Part shown: one piece after another, positions 41,502 to 51,171 of the stretch | Layout: every line of letters begins with the position of its first letter | Position numbering within the stretch: position 1 is the first letter of the stretch | Source of the DNA: Hyphomonadaceae bacterium | GTDB taxonomy: Bacteria; Pseudomonadota; Alphaproteobacteria; Caulobacterales; Hyphomonadaceae | Length of the DNA: 64,000 nt | Reading direction: 5' to 3' | Assembly: GCA_947474455.1 (NCBI GenBank) | Contig: CANJIL010000007.1 | Location: forward strand, 1 to 64,000 | Program-made: the position numbers and the translations under genes | Notes under the pieces: model-generated | The model's database searches: none | What the model was told of the DNA's origin: nothing | The model's input: only the letters and a program-made list of their open reading frames with translations

Positions 41502-42859
41502 TATTCGAACCTCAACGCTTCAACAGGGTTGAGGCGCGCCGCCCACATGGACGGTATGATCGACATCACCAGCGTGACCAGGAAAGCAAGACCGGCCACC
41601 CAGCCCACCTCCCCCCATTCGAGCTGCGCAGGCAGCGCGTCGAGCTGATAGATATCTGGCGGGAAGAGGCAGAAGCCCAGCAGGTTCTCGAGGAAATGCT
41701 GGATGTCAGCGATGAAGATAGCACTCAGCACGCCCAGCAGCACGCCGGTGCCAACGCCGGCCATACCGAGCACTGTGCCCGTCATCATGAAGATGCGCAC
41801 GACGCCTCCGCGGGTTGCGCCAATCGTGCGCAGGATGGCGATGTCGCGCGCCTTGTTCTTCACCAGCATGAGCACGCCGGTGATAATGTTCAGCGCCGTG
41901 ATCACCACCACGATGAACAAGATGAGACGCATCACATTTCGTTCCACCACCAGCGCCGTCACGAACGTGCTGTTCCGCTGAATCCAGCTCTGCATCCGGA
42001 ACGGCTTTTCTTGCTCAAGCTTACGCACGAAGTCTTCTGCCGCATTGGGATCATTCAGCCGGATGCCGATGAGCGGAAAGCCCTCATCATACCCAAACAG
42101 ATTCTTCGAAGACTCGATGGGAAGGAACACAACATAGCGGTCAAACCGCTCGTTGCCGACGTGATAGATGGCCGAGATCGTATAGGTCCGCGTGCGCGGC
42201 GACGTTCCGAAAGCCGTGCGTGCGCCATTTGGCTGCGTGATCGTGACCTTGTCGCCCACGCCCACACCGAGCGCATAGGCGAAGGCGTCGCCCATGACGA
42301 TGTCGGCCGACAACGCGCCCTGGTCACCGAACCGATCCAGCGATCCAGAACCGGTAGGTGGCGCGAACATGGCTGAGCAACGGTTCTTCGGCACCTCTGT
42401 CGGCATCGGAGCGGCGTGGCCAGCCACGCTGGCCGAAATCATCTTGTTGGCGCGGATATCCTCCGGCCGCACACCGCGAACCTGGACGCCCTCGCTGCGA
42501 TTGTAGGCGGACGCCAGCCCGGTACCCTCGTGCAGCGGCTCCACACTCTCCACTCCGGGACGGAGATGAAGTTCTTCCATCAGCGCATCGACCTGCACCT
42601 GCGGCACGCCACGTGTATCGATGAACACATGCGGCTCGAAGCCGACGATCTTGGACACCAGCTCCAGCCGGAACCCGTTCATGATCGACATGGTGAGGAT
42701 CAGCGCCCAGACGCCAAGCGTGATGCCGATAACCGAGACTACAGAGATAAAGGCAAGGCCGCCATGCTCGCGCTTTGCGCCGAGATAGCGCATCGCCAGC
42801 ATCCGCTCGAACGGACCGAAAGGCCGGTGTACGACCCGCTGCTCCTTGGCCGCATCCAT
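41501..42859 (-). CDS. lolC: Lipoprotein-releasing ABC transporter permease
   Basis: This is the membrane partner of LolD. The 452-residue protein has one N-terminal membrane segment after MRYLGAKREHGGLAFISVVS, a large periplasmic domain (about 65-300), and three C-terminal membrane segments with the FtsX-like fold (LILFIVVVITALNIITG; AILRTIGATRGGVVRIFM). Alphaproteobacteria often use a single LolC/E-type permease as a homodimer, and only one gene is present here. The symbol is therefore a choice between lolC and lolE. It follows proS by 4 bases. Confidence 0.92.
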   Translation of the reverse strand: MDAAKEQRVVHRPFGPFERMLAMRYLGAKREHGGLAFISVVSVIGITLGVWALILTMSIMNGFRLELVSKIVGFEPHVFIDTRGVPQVQVDALMEELHLRPGVESVEPLHEGTGLASAYNRSEGVQVRGVRPEDIRANKMISASVAGHAAPMPTEVPKNRCSAMFAPPTGSGSLDRFGDQGALSADIVMGDAFAYALGVGVGDKVTITQPNGARTAFGTSPRTRTYTISAIYHVGNERFDRYVVFLPIESSKNLFGYDEGFPLIGIRLNDPNAAEDFVRKLEQEKPFRMQSWIQRNSTFVTALVVERNVMRLILFIVVVITALNIITGVLMLVKNKARDIAILRTIGATRGGVVRIFMMTGTVLGMAGVGTGVLLGVLSAIFIADIQHFLENLLGFCLFPPDIYQLDALPAQLEWGEVGWVAGLAFLVTLVMSIIPSMWAARLNPVEALRFE

Positions 42860-42863
42860 GCGG

Positions 42864-44195
42864 TCAGGCTCCCTTCGAAGCGAGGCAGCGCTTGATGGCC
42901 GCTTCGAGCGTCATCTCTTCACTCGACCCGGCCTCGCGGTTGCGGAATTCGACCACGCCAGCTTTCACGCCCTTGGGGCCAACCACGATCAGCTCCGGCA
43001 CGCCAATCAGCTCCATGGTCGAGAACTTGGCGCCCGGTCGCTCCCCCGTGTCGTCGTAGAGGACATCGACGCCAGCATTCAGCAGCTGCTCATAGGCGCT
43101 TTCACAGACCTTGGTGACGTCTGCATCATCACTGCGCAGGCTGACCACGGCCACCTCGAACGGCGCCACGGCCGCTGGCCAGATCACGCCCTTGTCGTCG
43201 TGGCTTGCCTCGATGATCGCGCCCACGAGACGCGAAACGCCGATGCCATAGGATCCCATCTCGACCGGCGCGTTCTTGCCATCTTGCCCGGTGACTTCGG
43301 CCTTCATTGGCGCGGAGTATTTCGTGCCGAAGTAGAAGATGTGGCCAACTTCGATACCGCGCGCAGAGAGGCGGCGTTCGGCTGGCACTTCGCTTTCGAA
43401 GCGCGCCGCATCGTGCATCTCTTCGGTGGCCGCATAGAGCTTCGTACGCTTCTCGACCTCAGGCAGCAGGTCCTGCCAGAAGTTGAGATCCTTGCCCGGC
43501 GCCGGCATATCCACCAAGGCGCTGTCGCAGAACACCGCGCTCTCGCCTGTATCCGCGAGCACGATGAACTCGTGGCTGAGATCGCCGCCGATCGGGCCCG
43601 TGTCGGCGCGCATCGGCACGGCCTTGAGCCCGATGCGGCTGAACGTGTTCAAGTAGGCGCAGAACATCCGGTAATAGGATTGCTTCGCCGCCTCGACGGT
43701 GTTGTCGAACGAGTAGGCGTCTTTCATCAGGAACTCACGCCCACGCATCACGCCGAAGCGCGGGCGAACCTCGTCGCGGAACTTCCACTGGATATGGTAG
43801 AGATTGATCGGCAGCTGTTTGTATGAACGAACGTATGTCCGGAAGATGTCGGTGATCATCTCCTCGTTCGTCGGGCCGTAGAGCATTTCGCGCTCGTGCC
43901 GGTCGAGAATGCGGAGCATCTCTTTTCCGTAAGCGTCGTAGCGGCCGGATTCCTTCCAGAGTTCGGCCGGCTGGATCGTGGGCATGAGCAGCTCGACAGC
44001 GCCTGCGCGCTCCTGCTCCTCCCGAACGATCTTCTCGATCTTGTGCAGCACGCGCATGCCCAGCGGTAGCCAGGAATAAATGCCAGCACCGTTCTGTTTG
44101 ATCATGCCCGCGCGCAGCATCAGCTGGTGCGAGACGATCTGCGCATCGGCGGGCGCTTCCTTGAGGACAGGCAGGAAATAGCGGGACAGTCGCAT
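42864..44195 (-). CDS. proS: Prolyl-tRNA synthetase
   Basis: This class II synthetase charges tRNA-Pro. At 443 residues it is the short alphaproteobacterial type without the inserted editing domain. Landmarks are motif 1 near [17 protein letters not shown], motif 2 with [20 protein letters not shown], and motif 3 with [16 protein letters not shown]. The anticodon-binding domain follows. It sits between the DUF1467 gene and lolC. Confidence 0.97.
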   Translation of the reverse strand: MRLSRYFLPVLKEAPADAQIVSHQLMLRAGMIKQNGAGIYSWLPLGMRVLHKIEKIVREEQERAGAVELLMPTIQPAELWKESGRYDAYGKEMLRILDRHEREMLYGPTNEEMITDIFRTYVRSYKQLPINLYHIQWKFRDEVRPRFGVMRGREFLMKDAYSFDNTVEAAKQSYYRMFCAYLNTFSRIGLKAVPMRADTGPIGGDLSHEFIVLADTGESAVFCDSALVDMPAPGKDLNFWQDLLPEVEKRTKLYAATEEMHDAARFESEVPAERRLSARGIEVGHIFYFGTKYSAPMKAEVTGQDGKNAPVEMGSYGIGVSRLVGAIIEASHDDKGVIWPAAVAPFEVAVVSLRSDDADVTKVCESAYEQLLNAGVDVLYDDTGERPGAKFSTMELIGVPELIVVGPKGVKAGVVEFRNREAGSSEEMTLEAAIKRCLASKGA

Positions 44196-44275
44196 TGAGG
44201 GCCCTGAAACGCGTGCAGACGGAAGTCAGGCTGATAGCCGCCCGGACGTGCCCGCGCAATGAGGCCGGACTGCGG

Positions 44276-44527
44276 CTAAAGCCTTGGAATCATGAAATCC
44301 AGCCAGTGCATATGGAGCGCCAGCCAGAGAAGGAAAGTCACCGCAACCGCGCCTGCCGTGGCGATAATGATCTTCTGCCGCCAACGAACGAGGACGGGCG
44401 CCGCCCGCTCCGTGCCGGGAATCACCTCCCCGGCCTCGTGCTGACTGCGCGTTCCGGCCGACAGCATCGGCAGGAAGATCAGCCACCACGAGCAGATAAA
44501 GACGACAATGGCTTCGAAAATACCCAT
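44276..44527 (-). CDS. DUF1467 family small membrane protein
   Basis: The protein has 83 residues, with two predicted membrane helices (about residues 5-23 and 52-72) and a polar loop between them containing RSQHEAGEVIPGTERAAP. The AGTRSQHEAGEVIPGTERAAP pattern is typical of the DUF1467 family, which is found next to mce and proS in alphaproteobacteria. The function is unknown. It lies 11 bases after mce and probably belongs to the same transcript. Confidence 0.85.
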   Translation of the reverse strand: MGIFEAIVVFICSWWLIFLPMLSAGTRSQHEAGEVIPGTERAAPVLVRWRQKIIIATAGAVAVTFLLWLALHMHWLDFMIPRL

Positions 44528-44538
44528 CAGGGTTGATC

Positions 44539-44958
44539 TTAGTGGTGGCCCTTCGGCGTTTCCATGAGTTCGATCAGCACACCGTCAGACTCCTTGGGGT
44601 GAACGAAGATCACCAGGGTGCCATGCGCGCCGATGCGCGGCTCGCCGAGGACCTTGGCGCCCTTTTTCTCCATGTCGGCTTTGGCCTCATGAATATCCGG
44701 CACCTCGAAGCACACATGGTGCTGGCCGCCCTTGGGGTTCTTCTCAAGGAAGTTGATGATGGGCGACTTCTCGCCCAGCGGCTCGATGATCTCTAGCTGC
44801 GTGTTGGGCATGTTGATGAAACCGACGCGCACGCCCTGCGCGGGCATGTCGAACGGCTGCACGAACTCCGTCGCGCCATAGAGCCGCTTGTAGGTCTCGA
44901 ACGTCTTCTCGATGGATGGCACGGCGATGCCGATGTGATTGAGGCGACCGATGGTCAT
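44539..44958 (-). CDS. mce: Methylmalonyl-CoA epimerase
   Basis: This glyoxalase-fold enzyme interconverts (R)- and (S)-methylmalonyl-CoA, part of propionyl-CoA use. The 139-residue protein has metal-ligand candidates in LNHIGIAVPSIEKTF, GGQHHVCFEVPDI and the Glu near the C-terminus (GVLIELMET). It lies between rnj and the DUF1467 gene; the mutase genes are not in the window. General VOC-family membership is certain, and the precise function follows from the sequence type and conserved neighbourhood. Confidence 0.92.
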   Translation of the reverse strand: MTIGRLNHIGIAVPSIEKTFETYKRLYGATEFVQPFDMPAQGVRVGFINMPNTQLEIIEPLGEKSPIINFLEKNPKGGQHHVCFEVPDIHEAKADMEKKGAKVLGEPRIGAHGTLVIFVHPKESDGVLIELMETPKGHH

Positions 44959-44972
44959 TGCTGCACTCCCGA

Positions 44973-46631
44973 CTAGATCCTGTGTATCGTGACGTCGACG
45001 AGCGGACGCTTGCCGAACTGAAGCTCCGCCGCGCGGCGCACTGCCTTGGTGAGCGCCTTCTCGATCTTCTCATCGTCGCCGAAGTCGCCGCGCTTCAAGC
45101 CGGCGAGTGCGCCCTCAGCCGCCTCATCGATCGGCTCCATGGACTCGTCCGCCGGACGGCCATCGGGCTCGGAGAAGCCGCGTGCAACGACGACGGGGCC
45201 ATCCTCGATCTTCCCCTTGGCGATCACCACGCTGACGGCCAGATGGCCGTTGTAAGCCATCTTGCGGCGCTCCCACATCCCGCCAGCCTTATCGGACGTC
45301 AGAACTTCGCCATCGACGTGCAACCGGCCGACCGGAACCTCGTCTATGAGTGCGACGGGGCCGGGCGCGAGACGGATGACGTGGCCATTGTCCGGCGTGA
45401 TCGCGAAGGGCACCTGAAGCGACTTCGCAAAGCGCGCGTGTTCCATGATATGCCGGCGCTCTCCGTGCACTGGCACGGCGATCTGCGGTCTGGCCCACAT
45501 GTACATGCGCCGCAGCTCGTCGCGGCAGGGATGGCCGGAAACGTGGATATCGAACTGCCGCGCGGTCACCAACTTGATGTTGCGTTCGGCCAGCGTGTTC
45601 TGGATCTCGCTGATCGCGCGCTCGTTTCCAGGAATTACGCGCGAGGAGAAGATCACCGTGTCGTCTTCGCCCAACTTCACCGAAGGGTGGTCACCGCGCG
45701 CAATACGGGCCAGCGCCGCGTTGGGCTCGCCTTGGCTGCCGGTGCAGAGATAGAGCACGTGCTGCGGCGGCAGGTCCGCCGCATCAGCGGGATCGATGAA
45801 ATCGAACCCCTTGAGCAGGCCCACCGATTGCGCCGCTCCGACGATGCGCAACATCGATCGGCCAACCAGGCACACCGACCTGTCATTCGCCCGTGCTGCT
45901 TCGCAGGAGGATTGCACGCGCGCGACGTTGGATGCGAACGACGTGATCGCGACGCGCCCCGTCTGTTCGGCCACGGCCCGCCTCAGGGCCTCGCGCGCCA
46001 TGCCTTCGGAGCCGGCCTCGCCTTCCTCGAACACGTTGGTGGAGTCGCAGACCATGGCGAGGATGCCTTCACGGCCCAGCTCTTCGATCTTTGCCTGATC
46101 GAAGTCCTCGCCTATGATCGGGTCGGGATCGATCTTCCAGTCGCCGGTGTGAAGGATCAGTCCGAGCGGGGTGCGGATCGCAAGGCCGTTGGGCTCGGGT
46201 ATCGAATGGGTGAGCGTGACCATCTCGATTTCGAACGGGCCAAACGTTCGCTTCTCACGCAGTTGCATGATGTGCAGGGGCGCATCATCAAGTCCACGCT
46301 CGCGCAGTTTCTCTGCAACAAGATAGGCCGTGAAGGGTGTAGCATAGATCGGGGCGCGCAGGCGCGGCCAGAGCCAGCCAATGGCGCCGATATGGTCCTC
46401 GTGCGCGTGCGTCAGGATGATGGCTTCGATCTGGTCCGCAAACGATTCCAGATAGACCGGATCTGGCATGATCAGATCGACACCCGGCGTCGAGTCATCG
46501 CCGAACGTCACGCCGACATCGACAACGATCCAGCGACGATCCTCTGGCGGACCGTAACCATAGGCGTTGAGGTTCATCCCGATTTCGCGACAGCCGCCGA
46601 GGGGAGCGAATATGAGTTCGGCGCCCTTCAT
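44973..46631 (-). CDS. rnj: Ribonuclease J
   Basis: This metallo-beta-lactamase/beta-CASP nuclease has endo- and 5'-exonuclease activity in RNA maturation and decay. The 552 residues are normal. The zinc motif is [14 protein letters not shown] second motif is [10 protein letters not shown], and the beta-CASP part contains [17 protein letters not shown] and [14 protein letters not shown]. His motifs [13 protein letters not shown] and PVHGERRH are also present. Its ATG overlaps the coaX stop by 4 bases. Confidence 0.95.
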   Translation of the reverse strand: MKGAELIFAPLGGCREIGMNLNAYGYGPPEDRRWIVVDVGVTFGDDSTPGVDLIMPDPVYLESFADQIEAIILTHAHEDHIGAIGWLWPRLRAPIYATPFTAYLVAEKLRERGLDDAPLHIMQLREKRTFGPFEIEMVTLTHSIPEPNGLAIRTPLGLILHTGDWKIDPDPIIGEDFDQAKIEELGREGILAMVCDSTNVFEEGEAGSEGMAREALRRAVAEQTGRVAITSFASNVARVQSSCEAARANDRSVCLVGRSMLRIVGAAQSVGLLKGFDFIDPADAADLPPQHVLYLCTGSQGEPNAALARIARGDHPSVKLGEDDTVIFSSRVIPGNERAISEIQNTLAERNIKLVTARQFDIHVSGHPCRDELRRMYMWARPQIAVPVHGERRHIMEHARFAKSLQVPFAITPDNGHVIRLAPGPVALIDEVPVGRLHVDGEVLTSDKAGGMWERRKMAYNGHLAVSVVIAKGKIEDGPVVVARGFSEPDGRPADESMEPIDEAAEGALAGLKRGDFGDDEKIEKALTKAVRRAAELQFGKRPLVDVTIHRI

Positions 46632-47419
46632 TTCAGCTCTTTGGCCGCGTTCGCGACATTGCGGTCGTAAAGGATACGCAACCCCTTGATCGTGATGTCG
46701 CTGTCGAAGTGGTCGATGTTGCGCGCGGCGCCCTCAAAGAGCGAGGCGACGCCGCCTGTGGCGATGACTGTCATTGGCTGGCCGTACTCGGTCTTGATGC
46801 GTTCGACCAGCCCATCGATCAGATCGATATAGCCCCAGAACACGCCGGATTGCATGGCGGTAACCGTATCCTTGCCGATCACCCGGTCGGGCTTCTGGAT
46901 CGCCACGCGGGGCAGCTTGGCGGCCGCCTCATGCAGCGCTTTCATGGAAAGGTTGATCCCCGGAGCGATGATCCCGCCGTCGAAGGCGCCGTCTGCCGCC
47001 ACGATGTCGAATGTTGTGGCGGTGCCGCTGTCGATCACGATCATCGGCTTGCCAGGAAAGGAAGCATGCGCACCGACAGCGTTGACGAGGCGGTCGGCTC
47101 CGACTTCGCTAGGCTTCGGAATGTTCACCTTGACGCCAAGTTCGACGTTCTCGCCCACCACAAAAGGCTCAACGTTCAGATAGCGTCGGGCCAGGTTCCG
47201 CTGGTTGAACAATGACTGGGGCACGACAGTCGATATGATGCAGTCATCGATCTGGGACAGGTTGAGCCCGCTGAGTTCCATCAGCGTCGACAGCCACACC
47301 GCATAATCGTCGGCTGTCTTGGTCATGTCGGTCGCGGAACGCCACTGCGCGCGCCACTCTTTCCCATCGTGCACTGCAAACAGGGTGTTCGTGTTGCCTG
47401 TGTCGATCGCCAGCAGCAT
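46628..47419 (-). CDS. coaX: Type III pantothenate kinase
   Basis: CoaX phosphorylates pantothenate, the first step to coenzyme A. The 263 residues are the family length. The phosphate-binding [14 protein letters not shown] lies at the N-terminus; [19 protein letters not shown] and [13 protein letters not shown] are the other ASKHA motifs, and [11 protein letters not shown] is near the end. It follows birA by 21 bases and is coupled to rnj. Confidence 0.97.
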   Translation of the reverse strand: MLLAIDTGNTNTLFAVHDGKEWRAQWRSATDMTKTADDYAVWLSTLMELSGLNLSQIDDCIISTVVPQSLFNQRNLARRYLNVEPFVVGENVELGVKVNIPKPSEVGADRLVNAVGAHASFPGKPMIVIDSGTATTFDIVAADGAFDGGIIAPGINLSMKALHEAAAKLPRVAIQKPDRVIGKDTVTAMQSGVFWGYIDLIDGLVERIKTEYGQPMTVIATGGVASLFEGAARNIDHFDSDITIKGLRILYDRNVANAAKELK

Positions 47420-47440
47420 GCGCCGCTCCTTTGCCCGGGA

Positions 47441-48193
47441 TTACCCCAGTACAGAAATTTCACCCGCCCGAACATGGGTTTCCGACCCGTCTGGCAGCTG
47501 GACGACAAGCGCTCCGTCCTGGGCCAGCCCTGTCATGACGCCCTCGACGCGGCCAGACGCGGGACTCAGCTCCACCTTTGCGCCCAATCCCGCAGCTTTG
47601 GTCAGCCAGGCTTCCCGCGTCGTCCCGAAACCTTCGTTCAGCAACTGGAACAGCCGCGCCCGGAATGCGATATCCAGCGCGGAAAGCAGGCGCTGTGCGG
47701 TCAGGTTTTCGCCACCGGACAGCGCCGTCAGACACGACGTCACCCTGTCCGCCCGTTCCGGCGCCACTTCGACATTCACGCCAAATCCGGCCGCCATCCA
47801 GAGGCGGCCGTGCACCGAGCCGGTCTCGATGAGAATGCCAGCCAGCTTGGCCGAGCCAACCAGCACGTCGTTAGGCCATTTTAGCTTCAACTGCGAAACA
47901 TCGGCGCCCAGGGCTCTCGCTGCATCAATGACGGCAAGGCCAGCCGAAAAACAGGCCAGCCCAGCTTCCTTCAGGCTGCCCGGGAAAGGGAGCAATGCGG
48001 TCGTATAGAGATTACCTCGGGGCGACGACCATTGGCGCCCGAGCCGGCCCCTGCCCGCCGTCTGGCCGTCCGCCATCAGCCAGATCGGACCAGCGTCCCC
48101 GCTGACCACGCGACGCCGCGCCTCCTCGTTCGTTGAATCGATCTCGTCGAACCGAGCGACCGGCCAGATGCTCGAGAATGTTTCGAGCTTCAT
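47441..48193 (-). CDS. birA: Biotin-[acetyl-CoA carboxylase] ligase
   Basis: This enzyme activates biotin and attaches it to the carboxylase carrier protein. The start is ATG at 48193, with GAGGGGA just before it; a TTG at 48202 would overlap the nuoN stop. The product has 250 residues. Motifs are DEIDSTNEEARRR, the biotin/ATP loop AGRGRLGRQWSSPRGNLY, and LKLKWPNDVLVG. There is no N-terminal DNA-binding domain, so it does not act as a repressor. It is attached to the end of the nuo operon. Confidence 0.94.
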   Translation of the reverse strand: MKLETFSSIWPVARFDEIDSTNEEARRRVVSGDAGPIWLMADGQTAGRGRLGRQWSSPRGNLYTTALLPFPGSLKEAGLACFSAGLAVIDAARALGADVSQLKLKWPNDVLVGSAKLAGILIETGSVHGRLWMAAGFGVNVEVAPERADRVTSCLTALSGGENLTAQRLLSALDIAFRARLFQLLNEGFGTTREAWLTKAAGLGAKVELSPASGRVEGVMTGLAQDGALVVQLPDGSETHVRAGEISVLG

Positions 48194-48198
48194 TCCCC

Positions 48199-49650
48199 TC
48201 AACCGCCCGATGCGCGGGCGGCGGTTTCAAGCAGCATCTGGATGGTGACCGTCAGGATCGGGAACATCAGGAGGCTCGTCACCAGCACGATAATGCCGAT
48301 GCTGATATCCGTCTTGTCGAGTTCTCCCGCCGACGGTTTCATGAACATCGCCCAGACGAGGCGCAGATAGTATCCCAGCGAGACCACACTCGACAAAGCG
48401 CCGACCAGGACCAGCCACGTCATGTCCGCCTGCAAGCCGGCCTGGAACACCTGCAGCTTGCCCCAGAAGCCTGCGGCCGGCGGAATGCCTGCTACCGAGA
48501 AGATCAGAACGAGCAAGCCAAGCGCCATGCCCGGTTTCTGCTTCACGAGACCATTGAGATCCGAGACGTTGTCGATCGCCCTGCCGCCGCGGCGCAGTGC
48601 CAACACGCCACCGAACATGCCGAGCGTCGCGATCACGTAGAGGGTCATATAGACCAGCACCGACGCGGCGCCGTTACCAACGCCAGCTGCAACACCAATG
48701 AGCGCGAAGCCGACGTTGGAGATCGAGGAATAGGCCAGAATGCGCTTGATGCTGTTCTGCATAAGCGCGCCGAAGGCGCCGATCAACATCGACGCTGCCG
48801 AGATGATCGAGATGATCTGCCGCCAGGCTTCTTCATGCGGCCCGAACGTCACGAACATCACATGCGCCAGCAGCGCTACTGCCGCGATCTTCGGCGCCGT
48901 CGAGAAGAACGCCACGACCGGTGCAGGCGCGCCCTCGTAGACGTCCGGCGTCCAGATGTGGAACGGCGCAGCGGAAGCCTTGAACGACAGTCCGCAGACC
49001 ACGAACACCAGGCCGAAGGTCAACCCAACCGAAATCGGCGCCGCAGCGATCACCGCATAGGCAGTGCCACCCGTAAACCCGTAGATCAGAGACGAGCCAT
49101 AAAGCAGGAGGCCGGACGCCAGTGCGCCCAGCACGAAATACTTGAGGCCCGCTTCCGCCGACTTCAGGCTGTCGCGCCGGAAGGCCGCGAGCACGTAAGA
49201 CGACAGGCTCAGCGTTTCGATGCCGACATACAGCGTCATCAGGTCATTGGCGGACAGCATCAGGCCCGCGCCCAGCGAACCGAACACGATAAGCAGCGGA
49301 TACTCATACCGCTCCATCTGCGACGTCTTCAGGAAGCCGCCCGACATCAACAGCGCCAACGCCGCGAGCGCATAGGTCACTGTTTTGGCGAACAGCGTGA
49401 ACATCGTCACGCGATAGAGCCCGTCCGGGGATGTCGCGCTGGCGAACGCGGCGATGCCGTCAGCCGCCCCCGGATGCTGGAACTGGTAAGCGGTCAGAAC
49501 GGAAGCCGCGACCAGCGCCACAGCGGCAAGCAGGCGAATGAGGCCCGCGGTCCGGTCGCCACCGATCGCGCCAAGCAGAAGCCCGACGAGACCGAAGCCG
49601 GCAAGCGCCGCCTCCGGGATCGCGTTGTTGATGTCGGCGAGGAAATCCAT
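48199..49650 (-). CDS. nuoN: NADH-quinone oxidoreductase subunit N
   Basis: This is one of the three antiporter-like proton-pumping subunits of complex I. The 483-residue protein is hydrophobic throughout, with about 14 membrane helices. The family stretch LKYFVLGALASGLLLYGSSL and the later RILAYSSISNVGFALIGVA are clear. It is the last nuo gene, 9 bases after nuoM, and birA follows immediately. Confidence 0.97.
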   Translation of the reverse strand: MDFLADINNAIPEAALAGFGLVGLLLGAIGGDRTAGLIRLLAAVALVAASVLTAYQFQHPGAADGIAAFASATSPDGLYRVTMFTLFAKTVTYALAALALLMSGGFLKTSQMERYEYPLLIVFGSLGAGLMLSANDLMTLYVGIETLSLSSYVLAAFRRDSLKSAEAGLKYFVLGALASGLLLYGSSLIYGFTGGTAYAVIAAAPISVGLTFGLVFVVCGLSFKASAAPFHIWTPDVYEGAPAPVVAFFSTAPKIAAVALLAHVMFVTFGPHEEAWRQIISIISAASMLIGAFGALMQNSIKRILAYSSISNVGFALIGVAAGVGNGAASVLVYMTLYVIATLGMFGGVLALRRGGRAIDNVSDLNGLVKQKPGMALGLLVLIFSVAGIPPAAGFWGKLQVFQAGLQADMTWLVLVGALSSVVSLGYYLRLVWAMFMKPSAGELDKTDISIGIIVLVTSLLMFPILTVTIQMLLETAARASGG

Positions 49651-49659
49651 GTCTCGTTC

Positions 49660-51168
49660 CTACTGTCCGACCTGCCCGATCATCCGCAGGACTTCCAGGC
49701 TTGATCCTTTGGTGAGATCAAAGATCAAGCCGGGGAAGACGCCGAAGACGAGGGCGCTGATCGCCAGCAGCCCTAGGATGAAGAATTCGAGTGCGGTGAC
49801 GTCCTTGATGTCGAACAGCTTCTCGTTGGTCATCTCGCCGAACACCGCCCGGCGATAGAGTGTGAGCATGTATACGGCGGAAAGGATGACGCCCAGCGCC
49901 GCGCCCGCCGCCGCCCAGGTCGAGGCCTGGAAGCCGCCAACCATCGTCAGAATCTCGCCCACGAAACCTGACGTACCCGGCAATCCTACGTTGGCCATCG
50001 AGAACAGCATGAACAGCGCCGCATAGACCGGCATACGGTGAACGAGGCCGCCGTAGAAGGCGATCTCGCGCGTGTGCATCCGGTCATAGATCACGCCGAC
50101 GCAGAAGAAGAGCGCGCCGGAGATGACACCATGCGAAATCATCTGGAAGATCGCGCCCTGGATGCCGATCTCGTTGAACGAGAAGATGCCGAGCGTGACG
50201 AAGCCCATGTGCGCGACTGACGAATAGGCCACCAGCTTCTTGATATCGGTCTGCCGGAACGCAACCAGCGAAGCATAAACGATGGCAATGACGCTGAGCG
50301 CGAACATCAGCGGCTGGAACAGCTGCGACGCGTGCGGGAACATCGGCAGCGAGAACCGCAGGAAGCCGTAGCCGCCCATCTTCAGCAGCACTGCCGCCAG
50401 CACCACCGAGCCCGCCGTCGGCGCCTCGACGTGCGCATCAGGCAGCCACGTATGAACCGGCCACATCGGTAGCTTCACCGCGAATGACGCAAAGAAGGCC
50501 AGCCACAGCCATGTCTGCACATCAGGCGAGAATAGCGGCGCGCCCGTCACCGGATGCACGCCGGCCTGCAGTACGACAACATCCGTCGTGCCGGCCGTAA
50601 TCGCCATGTAGATCAGCGCGACCAGCAAAAGCAGCGAGCCGAGCAGCGTGTAGAGGAAGAATTTGAAAGCCGCATACAGCTTGTTCTTGCCGCCCCAGAC
50701 GCCGATGATCAGGAACATCGGGATCAGGCCGCCCTCGAAGAAGACGTAGAACAGCACCAGATCCAGCGCGCAGAAAACGCCGATCATCAGCGATTCAAGC
50801 ACGAGGAAGCACATCATGTATTCAGCGAGCCGGTCCTCGATCGACCTCGAGGACTGCAGCACGCACAGCGGCGTCAGCGCGGTCGTCAGCACGATCAGCG
50901 CGATCGACATGCCATCGACGCCGAGCTTGTAGGACGAGCCGCCAAACCAAGCGACGTTCTCGATGAACTGATAGCCGGTCTTGCCAGCGTCAAAGCCGGC
51001 CAGCGCGACGAGCGAGGCGCCGAGCGTCACGATTGACGTCAGCAGCGCGATGCTCTTCGACGCGCTCGACGCCAGATTGGCGCCGCCGACCATGCGGACA
51101 CCAAGGATCATCAACGCCCCGATCAGGGGGATGAAGATCGTGATCGAGAGAATGGGCAAGCCGGCCAT
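49660..51168 (-). CDS. nuoM: NADH-quinone oxidoreductase subunit M
   Basis: This is the second antiporter-like proton-pumping subunit. The 502 residues carry about 14 membrane helices. The key motif is [21 protein letters not shown] in the middle, followed by [13 protein letters not shown] and [19 protein letters not shown]. The conserved Glu in helix 5 can be seen in [20 protein letters not shown]. It lies 3 bases after nuoL. Confidence 0.98.
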   Translation of the reverse strand: MAGLPILSITIFIPLIGALMILGVRMVGGANLASSASKSIALLTSIVTLGASLVALAGFDAGKTGYQFIENVAWFGGSSYKLGVDGMSIALIVLTTALTPLCVLQSSRSIEDRLAEYMMCFLVLESLMIGVFCALDLVLFYVFFEGGLIPMFLIIGVWGGKNKLYAAFKFFLYTLLGSLLLLVALIYMAITAGTTDVVVLQAGVHPVTGAPLFSPDVQTWLWLAFFASFAVKLPMWPVHTWLPDAHVEAPTAGSVVLAAVLLKMGGYGFLRFSLPMFPHASQLFQPLMFALSVIAIVYASLVAFRQTDIKKLVAYSSVAHMGFVTLGIFSFNEIGIQGAIFQMISHGVISGALFFCVGVIYDRMHTREIAFYGGLVHRMPVYAALFMLFSMANVGLPGTSGFVGEILTMVGGFQASTWAAAGAALGVILSAVYMLTLYRRAVFGEMTNEKLFDIKDVTALEFFILGLLAISALVFGVFPGLIFDLTKGSSLEVLRMIGQVGQ

Positions 51169-51171
51169 GCG

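Noticed and set aside
44958-46670. 570-codon open frame on the plus strand
   Set aside because: It is antisense to rnj, which has all its catalytic motifs. The translation matches no family and has shadow-frame composition.
48133-49704. 523-codon open frame on the plus strand
   Set aside because: It is antisense to nuoN and the start of birA; composition is Arg/His/Gln-rich and shows no domain.
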